Shown here: positions 25,154 through 34,047 of the stretch, piece after piece
Position numbering within the stretch: position 1 is the first letter of the stretch
How the letters are laid out: every line of letters begins with the position of its first letter
NCBI RefSeq assembly: GCF_017377655.1
Contig: NZ_JAFREL010000049.1
Location: 1 to 41,708, forward strand
DNA: 41,708 nucleotides
Origin: Candidatus Enterococcus ferrettii
GTDB taxonomy: Bacteria > Bacillota > Bacilli > Lactobacillales > Enterococcaceae
Reading direction: 5' to 3'
Notes under the pieces: model-generated
What the model was told of the DNA's origin: nothing
Seen by the model: the letters and a program-made list of their open reading frames with translations, nothing else
Databases searched by the model: none
Translations under genes and position numbers: made by a program

Positions 25154-25633
25154 TTACTCATCTTCATCCTGCAGCTTTTTTTCCAAGCGCTTTTGTCCAA
25201 ATTCGCCAATAGAATATAAAGCGCCAATAATTACGCCTATGAAAATAGTTGCAGAGACGAAAGTAAAACCTAAAACGGCAAGAAAGTGGATATCCGTTAT
25301 TCCAGTGTACTTATCACCATAGAGAGTAAAATTTCTAACACCATTGATTATAGTTATAAGCAATCCGATAGCAATTGTTAAAGGTACAATCAATTTTTTC
25401 ATGTTCATCGGGTAATCAAAAGAGTTAAAACCCAAAGTTGAGCTTCGAATCGTAATGTAAAGGACAGCAATAGCCATAATGACTAATTCAGTCGTATATT
25501 CTGCAACTGGCATGTCCAAAATATATGTCTTAATAAATATGGATAGGGATAATAAGCCAATCACTAAAGCAAAGCCTTCACTTTGAATTTTGTTGTTCAA
25601 TTGTACGGTTCGTTCATCTTTATTCTTTTTCAT
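25154..25633 (-). CDS. Small membrane protein (DUF6773-like) paired with an XRE regulator
   Basis: A 159-residue protein with four hydrophobic segments (about residues 20-38, 48-64, 82-98, 115-140) between charged ends; the C-terminus is KRLEKKLQDEDE. It resembles the DUF6773 group that is often encoded beside small Cro/CI-type regulators in Firmicutes. No function is known. Its start at 25633 overlaps the regulator's end by 14 bases, so expression is coupled. Confidence 0.7.
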   Translation of the reverse strand: MKKNKDERTVQLNNKIQSEGFALVIGLLSLSIFIKTYILDMPVAEYTTELVIMAIAVLYITIRSSTLGFNSFDYPMNMKKLIVPLTIAIGLLITIINGVRNFTLYGDKYTGITDIHFLAVLGFTFVSATIFIGVIIGALYSIGEFGQKRLEKKLQDEDE

Positions 25634-25829
25634 AGTAATCCTCCCAAAATAAGTCGTTTAAGGTTTTATTCAGTGTTTTACAAATGGCAATACAAAGCTT
25701 CAATGTTGGGTTGTACTTGCCAGCCTCAATCAATCCGATTGTTTGTCGGGTAACGCCAATCGCGTTAGCTAGGTCTTCTTGACTCACATCACATTCAATT
25801 CTAGCCATCTTCATTCGTTTATTCTTCAT
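25620..25829 (-). CDS. Small XRE-family helix-turn-helix regulator
   Basis: A 69-residue DNA-binding protein consisting of one Cro/CI-type domain (MARIECDVSQEDLANAIGVT, then RQTIGLIEAGKYNPTLKL) with the usual LFWEDYY-type ending of the YozG-like group. The frame opens at 25853, but relatives begin with MKNKR, which is the ATG at 25829. It has a good promoter at 25867-25895 and forms an operon with the membrane protein. Confidence 0.85.
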   Translation of the reverse strand: MKNKRMKMARIECDVSQEDLANAIGVTRQTIGLIEAGKYNPTLKLCIAICKTLNKTLNDLFWEDYYEKE

Positions 25830-25853
25830 GACAGGGATGCATCCTTTCATCAA

Positions 25854-26491
25854 ATTTGATAAACCTAGTATATTTTATATCTGACTATTTGTAAAGTATA
25901 TATTGCATTTTGAATCATATAAGTTCCTAAAAAGAAAATTAGCACATACTTATAGCATCTTATTATAGCAAAACACTCACAATGATTTGCTGAGCGTGGT
26001 ACCTTATTTTGGTGATTGATCAATAGTGCAACAGTATACTGTGAATATTTTTACCTAGTAATCAACACGCGTATTCATCGCTCAGTCTTTTTACTGTGTT
26101 GTCCATTAGGAGAAGTGCAATTTAAAATTCAACCTGCCATAATAGTAGGTTCTCAAGAGCCTATTTACTTGTGAGTTTAAAAAAAAGAAGCTCGCCTTTT
26201 TTTGAACCAAGTATAATTACTGCAATAAAATAGTTACAGGTCATAACAAGTAAACTATTTTGCACTGTTTTATAGTACAGGGATTCAACTTACATCCGAA
26301 AACCAAAGAACATACAATAATAAATGAAAAGGAGGGAAAACGAATTCGAAGAAGTAGAAAAGAGAACGGAAAGTATCTAATATTGAACAGAACGCTGAAA
26401 CTAAAATGAGCAATAACCTTGATATGACAAAGTTCACGAGCTGTGCATGGTATCATAAGAGTAGAAAAATAAACTAATTAGGAGCGGTATT
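25854..26491. other. Long intergenic region before the PRD regulator
   Basis: About 640 bases without a supported gene. It holds the XRE promoter at the left, an imperfect inverted repeat (AAAATAGTT at 26227-26235 with AACTATTTT at 26253-26261) and several short symmetric stretches near 26130-26200. A small RNA or a long leader is possible; I can show neither. Confidence 0.5.
25867..25895 (-). promoter_or_regulatory. Promoter of the XRE/membrane-protein operon
   Basis: On the minus strand TTTACA (25890-25895) and TATACT (25867-25872) with exactly 17 bases between them. Confidence 0.75.
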
Positions 26492-28561
26492 ATGCTGACG
26501 CTGAGAAGAAAAAACATGCTGAATGATTTGAAAACTTCACCTGACTATATCTCTGTAGAGACGTTCATCAGAAAATATTCTGTCTCTAAGCGAACAGTTT
26601 ATTATGATATCTCAAAAATCAATGAATGGCTGAGACAATCTCAGTTGGTTCCGATTCAATATTCAAAAATCTCCGGCTACTATCTTGAAGAAGCAACGGT
26701 TGAAAAGCTAAGTCTGGAACTCACAAATGAAGAAATCATAGTTACTCGATTTGATGCCGAAGAAAGAAAATTCCGCACGTTTCTATGCCTGTTTTTCTCA
26801 AACAAAGCCGTCACTATTTCTCGGTTGGAAGAGTTGAACGCAGTTACAAAAAATACCGTACTGAAAGATTTGAAAACACTCTTGTCACAAAAAGCTATCC
26901 AACTATCCGTGGATAAAGATGGTCATTACCTAAAGCCAGAATCGGAAAAACAAACGAGGAAATTTCTCTTCAGAGTAATTCAATATTATGCCTATCGTTC
27001 TCACTACGGATTAGACCAAATCTTGTCAGTGTTTGATGAATTTATCGTCGAAGCAGAAGCTTTTAGATCAGACGTGACCCGTTGCTTAGCTATCATTGAT
27101 CAAGCAAAAAATAAATACGCTATTGTCTATACAGATGAAATCCGATACTTGCTGAGTGTATTTGCTGGATCAATTAACATTCGAATCAATACCAGCTTAA
27201 TTGAAAATTCCCTCATTAGTGAAGAGCAGCCGCAAGATGAATCTTCGGAGATAAAGATTGCTGAGCAGCTTTTGAAAACGACTGAATCCAGTGAACTTCA
27301 ATTTTTTGAAACCTTTTTGATTAGTGGACAGCTGAATGGGTTAAGAAATCGAAAGAGAAATACGTCGATTGATAAGGAATTATTTAGTATCACTGTGCGG
27401 ATCGTGGCCTCTTTTGAACGGTTGTCAGGGGTGTATGTTAATCAAAAAGAAAGTTTTTTAGAAGAATTCTATTCTCATCTTTATGGAGCCTATTACCGGT
27501 TGATTTACGATATTCCGAACATCAATCCAATTTTGGACCAACTGAAAAAGGAATACCAAGATATCTTTACCATTTCTAAATTATCCGTTCAGCCATTAGA
27601 GGAGTATGCCAGAAGAAAATTTTCAGAAGATGAGATTGGCTTCATTACGATCTATTTTGGTGGGGAAATTAAAAATCATGTTGAAAAGACCGAAAAGAAA
27701 AAAGTGATTCTCGTTTGTGCCAGTGGAATTGGAACAGCGAATTTATTATCAATTCAACTGACGAGTGAGATACCAGAAATTAATGTAGTTGGTCCCTACT
27801 CGAAAGAAGAGTTCACACTTTTAGAACCATCAATGAATCCGATTGATTTAGTTTTATCAACGATTTATTTAGAAACGGCTACGAATCATCCCTTTATGCA
27901 AATCGAGCCATTCTTGGGAATTGATCAAATAAAGGCGATTCGGAAACAATTAGGAACAGATATCACAGGCTACCAGATCAGGCATTACATGGACGGGGTC
28001 TTGGATATTATTGAAAGTTACGCAACGATCCATGATGAAGAAAAAGTAAGAAAAGAATTGACGAACTTTATATTTAATCGGACATCCGTAACTGCTGGAG
28101 GGAAACCTATGTTGAAAGACCTATTAATAGAAGAACATATCCAATTTTTACACTCTGTAAGTGATTGGAAAGAAGCGATCCAACTGGCTTCTGAGCCGCT
28201 TGTTCAAGGAAAACAAATTGAAACTCGCTACGTTGAAAAAATGATCGAGGATGTTGAAAAATTCGGTCCATATGTTGTTATTGCACCAGGTGTAGCTATT
28301 CCGCATAGTAGACCGGAGAACGGTGTGAACCAGCTTGGGATGAGTTTGCTGAAGCTTGAGGAAGGCGTTTCTTTTGGAGAAAAAGGAGCCGTGAATTTGA
28401 TCTTTATTTTGGCAACGGTTGACAATTCTCTACATTTGAAAGCATTAGCGCAATTATCGGAAATTCTTTCTGATGAAACAAAAACGGAAGAGCTATTTAA
28501 ATGTGAGAACAAGCAGTCGATCATGGATTTGATCAAAGAAGGAGGAACAGAAAATGACTAA
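26492..28561 (+). CDS. PRD-containing transcriptional activator with EIIB and EIIA domains
   Basis: A 689-residue regulator of the MtlR/BglG-like type. N-terminal helix-turn-helix domains (SVETFIRKYSVSKRTVYYDI, then ISRLEELNAVTKNTVLKDL) are followed by PTS regulation domains (FYSHLYGAYYRLIYDI is a PRD core), a GatB-like EIIB domain (VILVCASGIGTANLL, about residue 410) and a C-terminal EIIA domain (VVIAPGVAIPHSRPENGV, His near 603). It controls the ascorbate-type PTS genes that follow; its stop overlaps the EIIB start by 8 bases. The operon has no separate EIIA gene, so the C-terminal domain may also serve transport. The start at 26492 has AGGAGCGG upstream; a second Met eight codons later is possible. 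Confidence 0.88.
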   Translation: MLTLRRKNMLNDLKTSPDYISVETFIRKYSVSKRTVYYDISKINEWLRQSQLVPIQYSKISGYYLEEATVEKLSLELTNEEIIVTRFDAEERKFRTFLCLFFSNKAVTISRLEELNAVTKNTVLKDLKTLLSQKAIQLSVDKDGHYLKPESEKQTRKFLFRVIQYYAYRSHYGLDQILSVFDEFIVEAEAFRSDVTRCLAIIDQAKNKYAIVYTDEIRYLLSVFAGSINIRINTSLIENSLISEEQPQDESSEIKIAEQLLKTTESSELQFFETFLISGQLNGLRNRKRNTSIDKELFSITVRIVASFERLSGVYVNQKESFLEEFYSHLYGAYYRLIYDIPNINPILDQLKKEYQDIFTISKLSVQPLEEYARRKFSEDEIGFITIYFGGEIKNHVEKTEKKKVILVCASGIGTANLLSIQLTSEIPEINVVGPYSKEEFTLLEPSMNPIDLVLSTIYLETATNHPFMQIEPFLGIDQIKAIRKQLGTDITGYQIRHYMDGVLDIIESYATIHDEEKVRKELTNFIFNRTSVTAGGKPMLKDLLIEEHIQFLHSVSDWKEAIQLASEPLVQGKQIETRYVEKMIEDVEKFGPYVVIAPGVAIPHSRPENGVNQLGMSLLKLEEGVSFGEKGAVNLIFILATVDNSLHLKALAQLSEILSDETKTEELFKCENKQSIMDLIKEGGTEND

Positions 28562-28829
28562 GAAAATTTTAATTGTTTGTGGTAATGGGTTAGGCAGCAG
28601 CTTTATGGTTGAAATGAATATCAAAAAAGTTCTTGCCGAAATGGGTTTAGAGATGGAAGTAAGCCATACGGACTTAACTTCTGCGAAGGGTGAGGTCGCT
28701 GATCTTTATATTGGCGATAAATCGATTGTAGAAAATCTTGAAGATGGAAAGAAAAACATCCAAGGGTTGGTTAATTTAATGAGTAAAAAAGACCTGCAGG
28801 CGGCTATCGAAAAAGGATTCGATTTATAA
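28554..28829 (+). CDS. PTS ascorbate-type EIIB component
   Basis: A 91-residue EIIB of the UlaB/SgaB family with phospho-cysteine Cys9 in KKILIVCGNGLGSSFMVEM. The later DLYIGDKSIV segment is typical. AGGAGG precedes the start, which lies inside the end of the regulator. It phosphorylates the sugar bound by the EIIC that follows. Confidence 0.92.
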   Translation: MTKKILIVCGNGLGSSFMVEMNIKKVLAEMGLEMEVSHTDLTSAKGEVADLYIGDKSIVENLEDGKKNIQGLVNLMSKKDLQAAIEKGFDL

Positions 28830-28841
28830 GGAGGAGATAAA

Positions 28842-30092
28842 ATGCTCGATATTTTTGTACGTGATATTTTAGGAACTCCTTCAATCCTGATTGGAATATT
28901 TGTTTTCATCGGTTTATTGCTTTTGAAAAAGCCATTTACGAATATATTAACTGGGACGATAAAAACGATTATGGGGTTCATTTTGCTGGGAGCCGGTGCG
29001 GGGATTATTTCGGGAACATTGACGATTTTTAATCAGATGTTCACTCAAGCTTTTGGGCTTCAAGGAGTGGTAACGAATACAGATGCGATGGGTGCTTTGA
29101 CCAATGAAAAATACAGCACAGCCGCCTTCATTCTAATTTTTGGTATGGCAGTCAATTTATTGATTGCGAAGTTCACTCGGTTTAAATATATTTATTTGAC
29201 CGGACACCTTACTATGTACATGTCTGGGATGCTCGCAATGATCTTTAGTGGAGTTACTCCGTGGCTGGCGGTAGTTATCGGTGCTATTATTCTAGGAGCT
29301 TATATGGCAATTGGGCCAGCACTTATCCAGAAAAACACGATACTAATAACAGATTCCGATGACTTTGCGATTGGTCATTCAGGAACAGTCTCGTATCTTC
29401 TCGCTTCAAAATTAGGCGGCATTATTGGAAACAAGAGCAAATCGACAGAAGATATCAATGTGCCAAAAGGCTTATCCTTTCTCAGAGATTCGTCTATCGC
29501 AATTTCTCTAACGATGACCATCTTATTTGTAATTGTTGGATTCTTTGCAGGGCCTGCATATATTGAAACTGAATTAAGCTCAGGCCAATTCTTTGTCGTC
29601 TTTTCTTTAATTCAAGGAATTACTTTTGCGGCAGGGGTTTATGTTGTATTAGCTGGTGTGAGAATGGCTTTGACTGAAATTGTTCCCGCATTCCAAGGAA
29701 TCGCGGACAAAGTAATCGTAGGAGCAAAACCGGCTCTTGATTGCCCGATCGTCTTCCCCTTCGCCCCGAATGCAGTAATTATTGGCTTTATCTCAAGTTT
29801 TTTAGCTGGGCTATTGGGAATGCTGCTACTTAGCTTTTCGAAATTACCCGTGATTGTTCCAGGCATGACGCCACATTTTTTCACCGGTGCGACAGCGGCT
29901 ATCTATGGCAATAGCACAGGGGGAAGAAGAGGAGCAATTGCCGGTGCGGTAATGAATGGCTTGCTGATTTCCATCTTGCCCGCTGTTTTTATGGCGTTGG
30001 TAGGCGGACTTTCAAATAATATGACCTTTGGAGATCCCGATTTCACGGTTGTGGGACTCTTCTCTGATTTAATTGCAAAACTACTAAACTAG
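28842..30092 (+). CDS. PTS ascorbate-type EIIC permease (UlaA-like)
   Basis: A 416-residue membrane permease of the UlaA/SgaT family with about ten hydrophobic segments. Family landmarks include the KTIMGFILLGAGAGIISGTL region, LTNEKYSTAAFILIFGMAVN, ALIQKNTILITDSDDFAIGH and PFAPNAVIIGFISSF. L-ascorbate is the known substrate of UlaA, but none of the ascorbate breakdown genes (UlaG, UlaD, UlaE, UlaF) is here. The real substrate may differ. Confidence 0.9.
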   Translation: MLDIFVRDILGTPSILIGIFVFIGLLLLKKPFTNILTGTIKTIMGFILLGAGAGIISGTLTIFNQMFTQAFGLQGVVTNTDAMGALTNEKYSTAAFILIFGMAVNLLIAKFTRFKYIYLTGHLTMYMSGMLAMIFSGVTPWLAVVIGAIILGAYMAIGPALIQKNTILITDSDDFAIGHSGTVSYLLASKLGGIIGNKSKSTEDINVPKGLSFLRDSSIAISLTMTILFVIVGFFAGPAYIETELSSGQFFVVFSLIQGITFAAGVYVVLAGVRMALTEIVPAFQGIADKVIVGAKPALDCPIVFPFAPNAVIIGFISSFLAGLLGMLLLSFSKLPVIVPGMTPHFFTGATAAIYGNSTGGRRGAIAGAVMNGLLISILPAVFMALVGGLSNNMTFGDPDFTVVGLFSDLIAKLLN

Positions 30093-30103
30093 GAGGCAAC
30101 AAC

Positions 30104-30685
30104 ATGACAAACACGAAAACATATATTGAGGAATATAATCAAGATTTTTTCCACGCGATCTCTGAAATTGATGTAACATTTATCGAAACCTTGAAAAATG
30201 AAATCAATCAAGCGCGATTACAGGATCGGAAAATATTTATGCTAGGAAATGGTGGTAGTGCTGCTTCTTCCAGCCATTGGGTAGCAGATTTCAGTAAAAA
30301 TATTACGGTGGAGCAGGATAAGCGATTGCATATTCAGAGCTTAGTAGATAACAGTCCGCTTGTGACGGCGTTGTCCAACGATGTCGCTTATGAAGAGGTT
30401 TTTACTGAGCAATTGAAAAACTATTTAAAACCAAAGGACCTTGTTATTGGTTTATCGGTCTCAGGTAATTCACCGAATCTTGTCAGCGCATTCAAATATG
30501 CGAAAGACAATGATGCGACGGTCTTCTCGATCTTAGGTGATTACAATGGTGAAATGAAAACCTACTCAGATTACTGTGAAGTGATCCAATCAAAGAATTA
30601 TGGAGTAGTTGAGGATGCACACATGTATTTCTGCCATGTCATTTCTCAGTTATTGAAGAATGATTCGGAGGAGAAATTCGCGTAA
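30104..30685 (+). CDS. SIS-domain sugar isomerase, GmhA-like
   Basis: A 193-residue protein with one SIS domain close to sedoheptulose-7-phosphate isomerase GmhA: FMLGNGGSAASSSHWVADFS and VIGLSVSGNSPNLVSAFKYA are the two sugar-phosphate binding loops, and VEDAHMYFCHVISQLL is the C-terminal catalytic helix with both histidines. Compared with E. coli GmhA as I recall it, the active Glu of the first helix is Asp and the Gln before the Glu-Ala-His of the C-terminal helix is Glu. No heptose genes are near; placed last in an ascorbate-type PTS operon it should act on that system's sugar phosphate. Confidence 0.82.
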   Translation: MTNTKTYIEEYNQDFFHAISEIDVTFIETLKNEINQARLQDRKIFMLGNGGSAASSSHWVADFSKNITVEQDKRLHIQSLVDNSPLVTALSNDVAYEEVFTEQLKNYLKPKDLVIGLSVSGNSPNLVSAFKYAKDNDATVFSILGDYNGEMKTYSDYCEVIQSKNYGVVEDAHMYFCHVISQLLKNDSEEKFA

Positions 30686-30729
30686 TATCCAGTTCAGTTG
30701 GGCATTTGTTTGATTAAAAAGAGAGCAGG

Positions 30730-30760
30730 AGACCGAATCAATTTTTGATTCGGTCTTTTT
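30730..30760 (+). terminator. Terminator of the ascorbate-type PTS operon
   Basis: AGACCGAATCAA pairs perfectly with TTGATTCGGTCT around TTT, then TTTT. It separates this operon from the second LevR gene. Confidence 0.9.
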
Positions 30761-30870
30761 GGCGGCAAGGACAAGGATCAAAACTACATCTGGAAAATAA
30801 ATATTTTTTGTTTGCTAAATATGATAAGGTTAAAGAAATCGTTTTATTTTCAGAATGGGGAGGGTGTCCG

Positions 30871-33375
30871 ATGCGTGAGCAAATTGTAAAGTACGTCAGA
30901 CAAAATACAAAAATCAATCAAAAAGATAAATTGCTCATTTCTTTGGAAACGAAAGATATTACAGATTCACTGGGGTTTGAGAGAACAAGAGTGAGTAAAG
31001 TATTGAATCAAGAAGTCAATGAGGGGCGTTTCTTAAAGGTTAAGGGAAAACCAGTCAAATATATTTATAACTTTTTAGCGTTAGAGCAAACAACCTGGAG
31101 AGATGTGAATGATTTGTGGAAGGCTATTTTCTCTCACAAAAAGGAACACAAGGAAGATGCTAAGCTGGATGCTTTCTCAAAGCTGATTGGCTACGACGGC
31201 AGTCTTTCACATGCTGTCAACCAAGCGAAGGCAGCGATATTGTATCCGCCTAGGGGAATTCATACGTTAATCACTGGACCAAGCGGTGTCGGAAAAACCA
31301 CTTTTGCGAAAACAATGCATGAGTATGCCTTGGATATCGGCCAATTAGAAGAGAACGCGCCGTATGTTTATTATAATTGTGCGGACTATGCGGGGAACTC
31401 TCAATTGCTGCTCTCCTTCTTGTTTGGTCATGTAAAGGGAGCTTTTACAGGTGCGGATAAAGAGAAAAGTGGATTAGTGGATGCTGCCAATGGGGGGATC
31501 TTATTTTTGGATGAAATCCATCGATTACCTCCAGAAGGTCAAGAAATGCTGTTTTCGATCCTTGATAATGGGACGTTTCGAAGGCTTGGAGAAAATAATA
31601 ATGAGCAGCATCAAGTGGATCTATTATTAATTGGAGCGACTACAGAAAATGTCGATGAGAGTATCTTAGCGACGTTTCGACGACGCATACCGAATGTTAT
31701 TCATTTGGAAGGGTTGAAAAGTAAAAAAACAGAAGAAAGATTTCAGCTGATTGAGAGCTTTTTTAAATATGAATCCACCAAGATCCAAAATCAAATGAAT
31801 GTTCACAAGGATGTGATCAAGTTTTTCTGCATTTATGACTGTGTAGGAAATATCGGACAGCTTAAAAATGATATTCAAATGATCTGCGCCCGTGCATTTG
31901 CTGAAGCGATTATCAGTGATGCAGAAACGATCGAAGTAACGAGTGGTCACATGCAAATGAATGAAGAACAACGAATTTTGTTTGCCAAAGAAAAGCGCAA
32001 TGCAGTAGTAACAAGCAACTTCTTGGATAGCGTTGGTTCTCAAATATTCTCTAATGGGAAGAATATTAGTCGTGAGACAATCGGTGGGAAATCTCTCTCG
32101 ATTGATACCTATCAAGAGGAGCAAGTCCTTTATCAAAGTATCTTAAATATGTACTCTGAAATGGCAAGTGCGGATCAAGCATTTGAGACAACCGATATTA
32201 AAAGAAAATTGGAAGAGTTTTTCTCCATCGAATTGCCAGTAGACAATAAAGCCTTTCAATTAGGTAAAATAATTTCTCCGGAAGTATTTGATGGAGTAAA
32301 AGAACTATTTGATCGGGTAAGTAAAGAAAGAAAACTGCTTTTCGATAATCAAGTCCGATATAGCTTGGCTCTTCATATTGAATCAGTTAAAGTTAAGCTA
32401 AAATCAGGACGATTGGAATCACCCGCAAAAACGCGCGAAAAAAAGTATTCCGATCGCTTTGGTATCTATCAAATTGTCTATGATTCTTTAGGAAAACACA
32501 TCAATATCAAATTACCCGATCACGAAATTTTGGCAATCTGCATGTTTTTAGAAGCTGTTCAAGTCTCGAAGCAAAATAATGGTGTAGGCGTTCTGATTGT
32601 CATGCATGGAGACAGCACGGGCAGCAGTATGGCGAAGGTAGCAAATGATCTGCTAGATTGTGATCACGCGAAAGCGATAGATATGCGATTAACAGACTCG
32701 TTTACCGACATAGTTGAGCTAGTAATCAAAGAGATAAAAAAGGAAAACTATCATAATGGACTCTTATTACTTGTAGATATGGGGTCATTGGTGAGTTTAG
32801 ATCGAATTGTTTCAGAGCGCACAGGACTGAATGTAAAGCTGATCAGCTCTGTTAGCACACCGATTGTTTTAGAAGCAACGAGGAAATCACTACTTCCCGG
32901 CATGACTGTAAATGAACTTATCAAGCAAATTGCTCATGATGCGGCTTATTTAGAAGGGGCAAAGGCCGCTTCAGTTATCAGTGCCTATAAAGATGAGAAA
33001 AAAGATTTAGCAGAAGTTTTGCGATACGATGCTCGAATTTTCGAGTTGATTAAAGATTCAACCAACTTTATTGAGACAAAAAAGTCAATCCCGCTAATAA
33101 ATGAAGCAATCAGTAAAATATGCAGTCATTTGAAATTAGTCATCACAGATGCGGTTTATATCAAGATGCAGTTCCATTGCCATAGCATGATTGAGCGAGG
33201 AATTCGGAAAGAACCCCTCGTCAATCCAAGAACGGCGGAGGACATTTCACAGCATGCACACATTTATAAAGTTCTCCGTACGGAAATGATTCTAATCGAA
33301 AATGCATACACAATTAAACTAAGTGATGATGAGATGGCGTATTTGATCGAGATAATCATTAATCTCGAAGGATAG
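30871..33375 (+). CDS. LevR-type sigma-54-dependent activator with PTS regulatory domains (unit 2)
   Basis: An 834-residue paralogue of the LevR protein at 8222, with the same order: helix-turn-helix (1-75), AAA+ domain with Walker A GPSGVGKTT (about 135), GAFTGA (about 190) and Walker B ILFLDEIHR, PRD1 (YSLALHIESVKVK, about 501), EIIA-mannose-like domain (IVMHGDSTGSS, about 577), and PRD2 (FHCHSMIERGIRKE, about 767). I start it at the ATG at 30871, 6 bases after GGGGAGGG; the frame open from 30745 runs through the previous terminator. It should act on the sigma-54 promoter at 33509 through the TGCACACAT sites, which differ fully from those of unit 1. Confidence 0.93.
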   Translation: MREQIVKYVRQNTKINQKDKLLISLETKDITDSLGFERTRVSKVLNQEVNEGRFLKVKGKPVKYIYNFLALEQTTWRDVNDLWKAIFSHKKEHKEDAKLDAFSKLIGYDGSLSHAVNQAKAAILYPPRGIHTLITGPSGVGKTTFAKTMHEYALDIGQLEENAPYVYYNCADYAGNSQLLLSFLFGHVKGAFTGADKEKSGLVDAANGGILFLDEIHRLPPEGQEMLFSILDNGTFRRLGENNNEQHQVDLLLIGATTENVDESILATFRRRIPNVIHLEGLKSKKTEERFQLIESFFKYESTKIQNQMNVHKDVIKFFCIYDCVGNIGQLKNDIQMICARAFAEAIISDAETIEVTSGHMQMNEEQRILFAKEKRNAVVTSNFLDSVGSQIFSNGKNISRETIGGKSLSIDTYQEEQVLYQSILNMYSEMASADQAFETTDIKRKLEEFFSIELPVDNKAFQLGKIISPEVFDGVKELFDRVSKERKLLFDNQVRYSLALHIESVKVKLKSGRLESPAKTREKKYSDRFGIYQIVYDSLGKHINIKLPDHEILAICMFLEAVQVSKQNNGVGVLIVMHGDSTGSSMAKVANDLLDCDHAKAIDMRLTDSFTDIVELVIKEIKKENYHNGLLLLVDMGSLVSLDRIVSERTGLNVKLISSVSTPIVLEATRKSLLPGMTVNELIKQIAHDAAYLEGAKAASVISAYKDEKKDLAEVLRYDARIFELIKDSTNFIETKKSIPLINEAISKICSHLKLVITDAVYIKMQFHCHSMIERGIRKEPLVNPRTAEDISQHAHIYKVLRTEMILIENAYTIKLSDDEMAYLIEIIINLEG

Positions 33376-33380
33376 CTCCG

Positions 33381-33468
33381 TGCACACAAGTTAGAATGCG
33401 GTCTTCGCAGCTGCACACATCAAAGGAATAAAATGCACACATTTGGAGAATCCTCCTTTATGTGTGCA
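33381..33468. promoter_or_regulatory. Upstream activator sites for LevR unit 2
   Basis: TGCACACA occurs at 33381-33388, 33412-33419 and 33434-33441, and inverted at 33461-33468 (ATGTGTGCA from 33460). The last two form a larger palindrome (see the hairpin entry). The nearest copies lie 40-75 bases upstream of the -24 element. Confidence 0.75.
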
Positions 33469-33473
33469 TTTTG
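33431..33473 (+). terminator. Nested hairpin: terminator of LevR 2 overlapping its activator sites
   Basis: AAAATGCACACAT pairs with ATGTGTGCATTTT, and inside it GGAG pairs with CTCC around AATC. A T-rich stretch (TTTTGCTTTTTAG) follows. It may end the LevR transcript while its arms are activator sites; which role dominates cannot be told. Confidence 0.55.
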
Positions 33474-33508
33474 CTTTTTAGACGTACGCTGAAGCGCGTT
33501 TTAGCGAG

Positions 33509-33526
33509 TTGGCACGATACTTGCTT
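33509..33526 (+). promoter_or_regulatory. Sigma-54 (-24/-12) promoter of PTS unit 2
   Basis: TTGGCAC-N5-TTGCTT, again a perfect match to TGGCAC-N5-TTGC, 33 bases before the EIIB start. Confidence 0.93.
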
Positions 33527-33558
33527 TTAGTAAAGTAACAACAAAGGAGGAAAAATGT

Positions 33559-34032
33559 ATGAAAAATATTGTTTATTCACGAGTCGATGATCGCTTGGTG
33601 CATGGACAGGTTATGACCGCTTGGGTTCAAACGACTGGAGCCAATTGTGTGGTCATTATTGATAACCAAGTAGCTAAGGATACGTTTTTACAGATGGTTA
33701 TGAAGCAGTCGATGCCTGGGAAGATTAAATTGGAGGTACTAACGATTGAACAAGCGGTTGACTATCTAAGTAAGGACGATCCAAAGCTAAAACTATTTGT
33801 TCTCGTGAAAACGCCCAATGTAGTGCTTGAGCTGGTTGAAAAGGGTGTTGATTTTCGAAGTTTAGGTGTTGGCGGAATGGGAGCCAAGCCTGAAAGAAGT
33901 CCATTGTATCGTAATATTTCAGCTTCAGAGGATGAAAAAGCTGCCTTGGTTAAGCTGCAAGAAAAAGGATTAGATGTCTTTTTCCAAGTAACACCGGATA
34001 CCAACAAAGTTCAACTTTCGTCAGTTCTTTAA
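33559..34032 (+). CDS. PTS mannose-family EIIB component (unit 2)
   Basis: A 157-residue EIIB close to the one at 11268. Phospho-His15 lies in RVDDRLVHGQVMTAW; LGVGGMGAKPERSPLYRNIS is the matching signature. It is the first gene after the sigma-54 promoter, with AAAGGAGG 8 bases before the ATG at 33559. In this unit EIIA is not first but near the end of the operon. Confidence 0.93.
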   Translation: MKNIVYSRVDDRLVHGQVMTAWVQTTGANCVVIIDNQVAKDTFLQMVMKQSMPGKIKLEVLTIEQAVDYLSKDDPKLKLFVLVKTPNVVLELVEKGVDFRSLGVGGMGAKPERSPLYRNISASEDEKAALVKLQEKGLDVFFQVTPDTNKVQLSSVL

Positions 34033-34047
34033 AGAGGGGGAACCAAC

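Noticed and set aside
26227..26264. Small RNA suggested by an inverted repeat in the long intergenic region
   Set aside because: The stem is AT-rich and imperfect, with no clear promoter or T tail; not enough to call a gene.
26241..26456. 71-residue minus-strand open frame before the PRD regulator
   Set aside because: Extremely Phe/Ser/Leu-rich chance translation without a ribosome site or neighbour.
30745..30870. N-terminal extension of LevR unit 2
   Set aside because: It begins inside the terminator hairpin of the previous operon, lacks a ribosome site and adds 42 residues absent from unit 1; the ATG at 30871 has a strong site.
31666..32136. 156-residue open frame on the minus strand inside LevR unit 2
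   Set aside because: It lies wholly antisense to a strongly conserved protein, has no good ribosome site and its translation is rich in unlikely Cys/Phe/Ile stretches.
33490..33505. cre-like sequence (TGAAGCGCGTTTTA) near the unit 2 promoter
   Set aside because: The central CG and the second half do not align with the CcpA consensus without shifting; likely chance.
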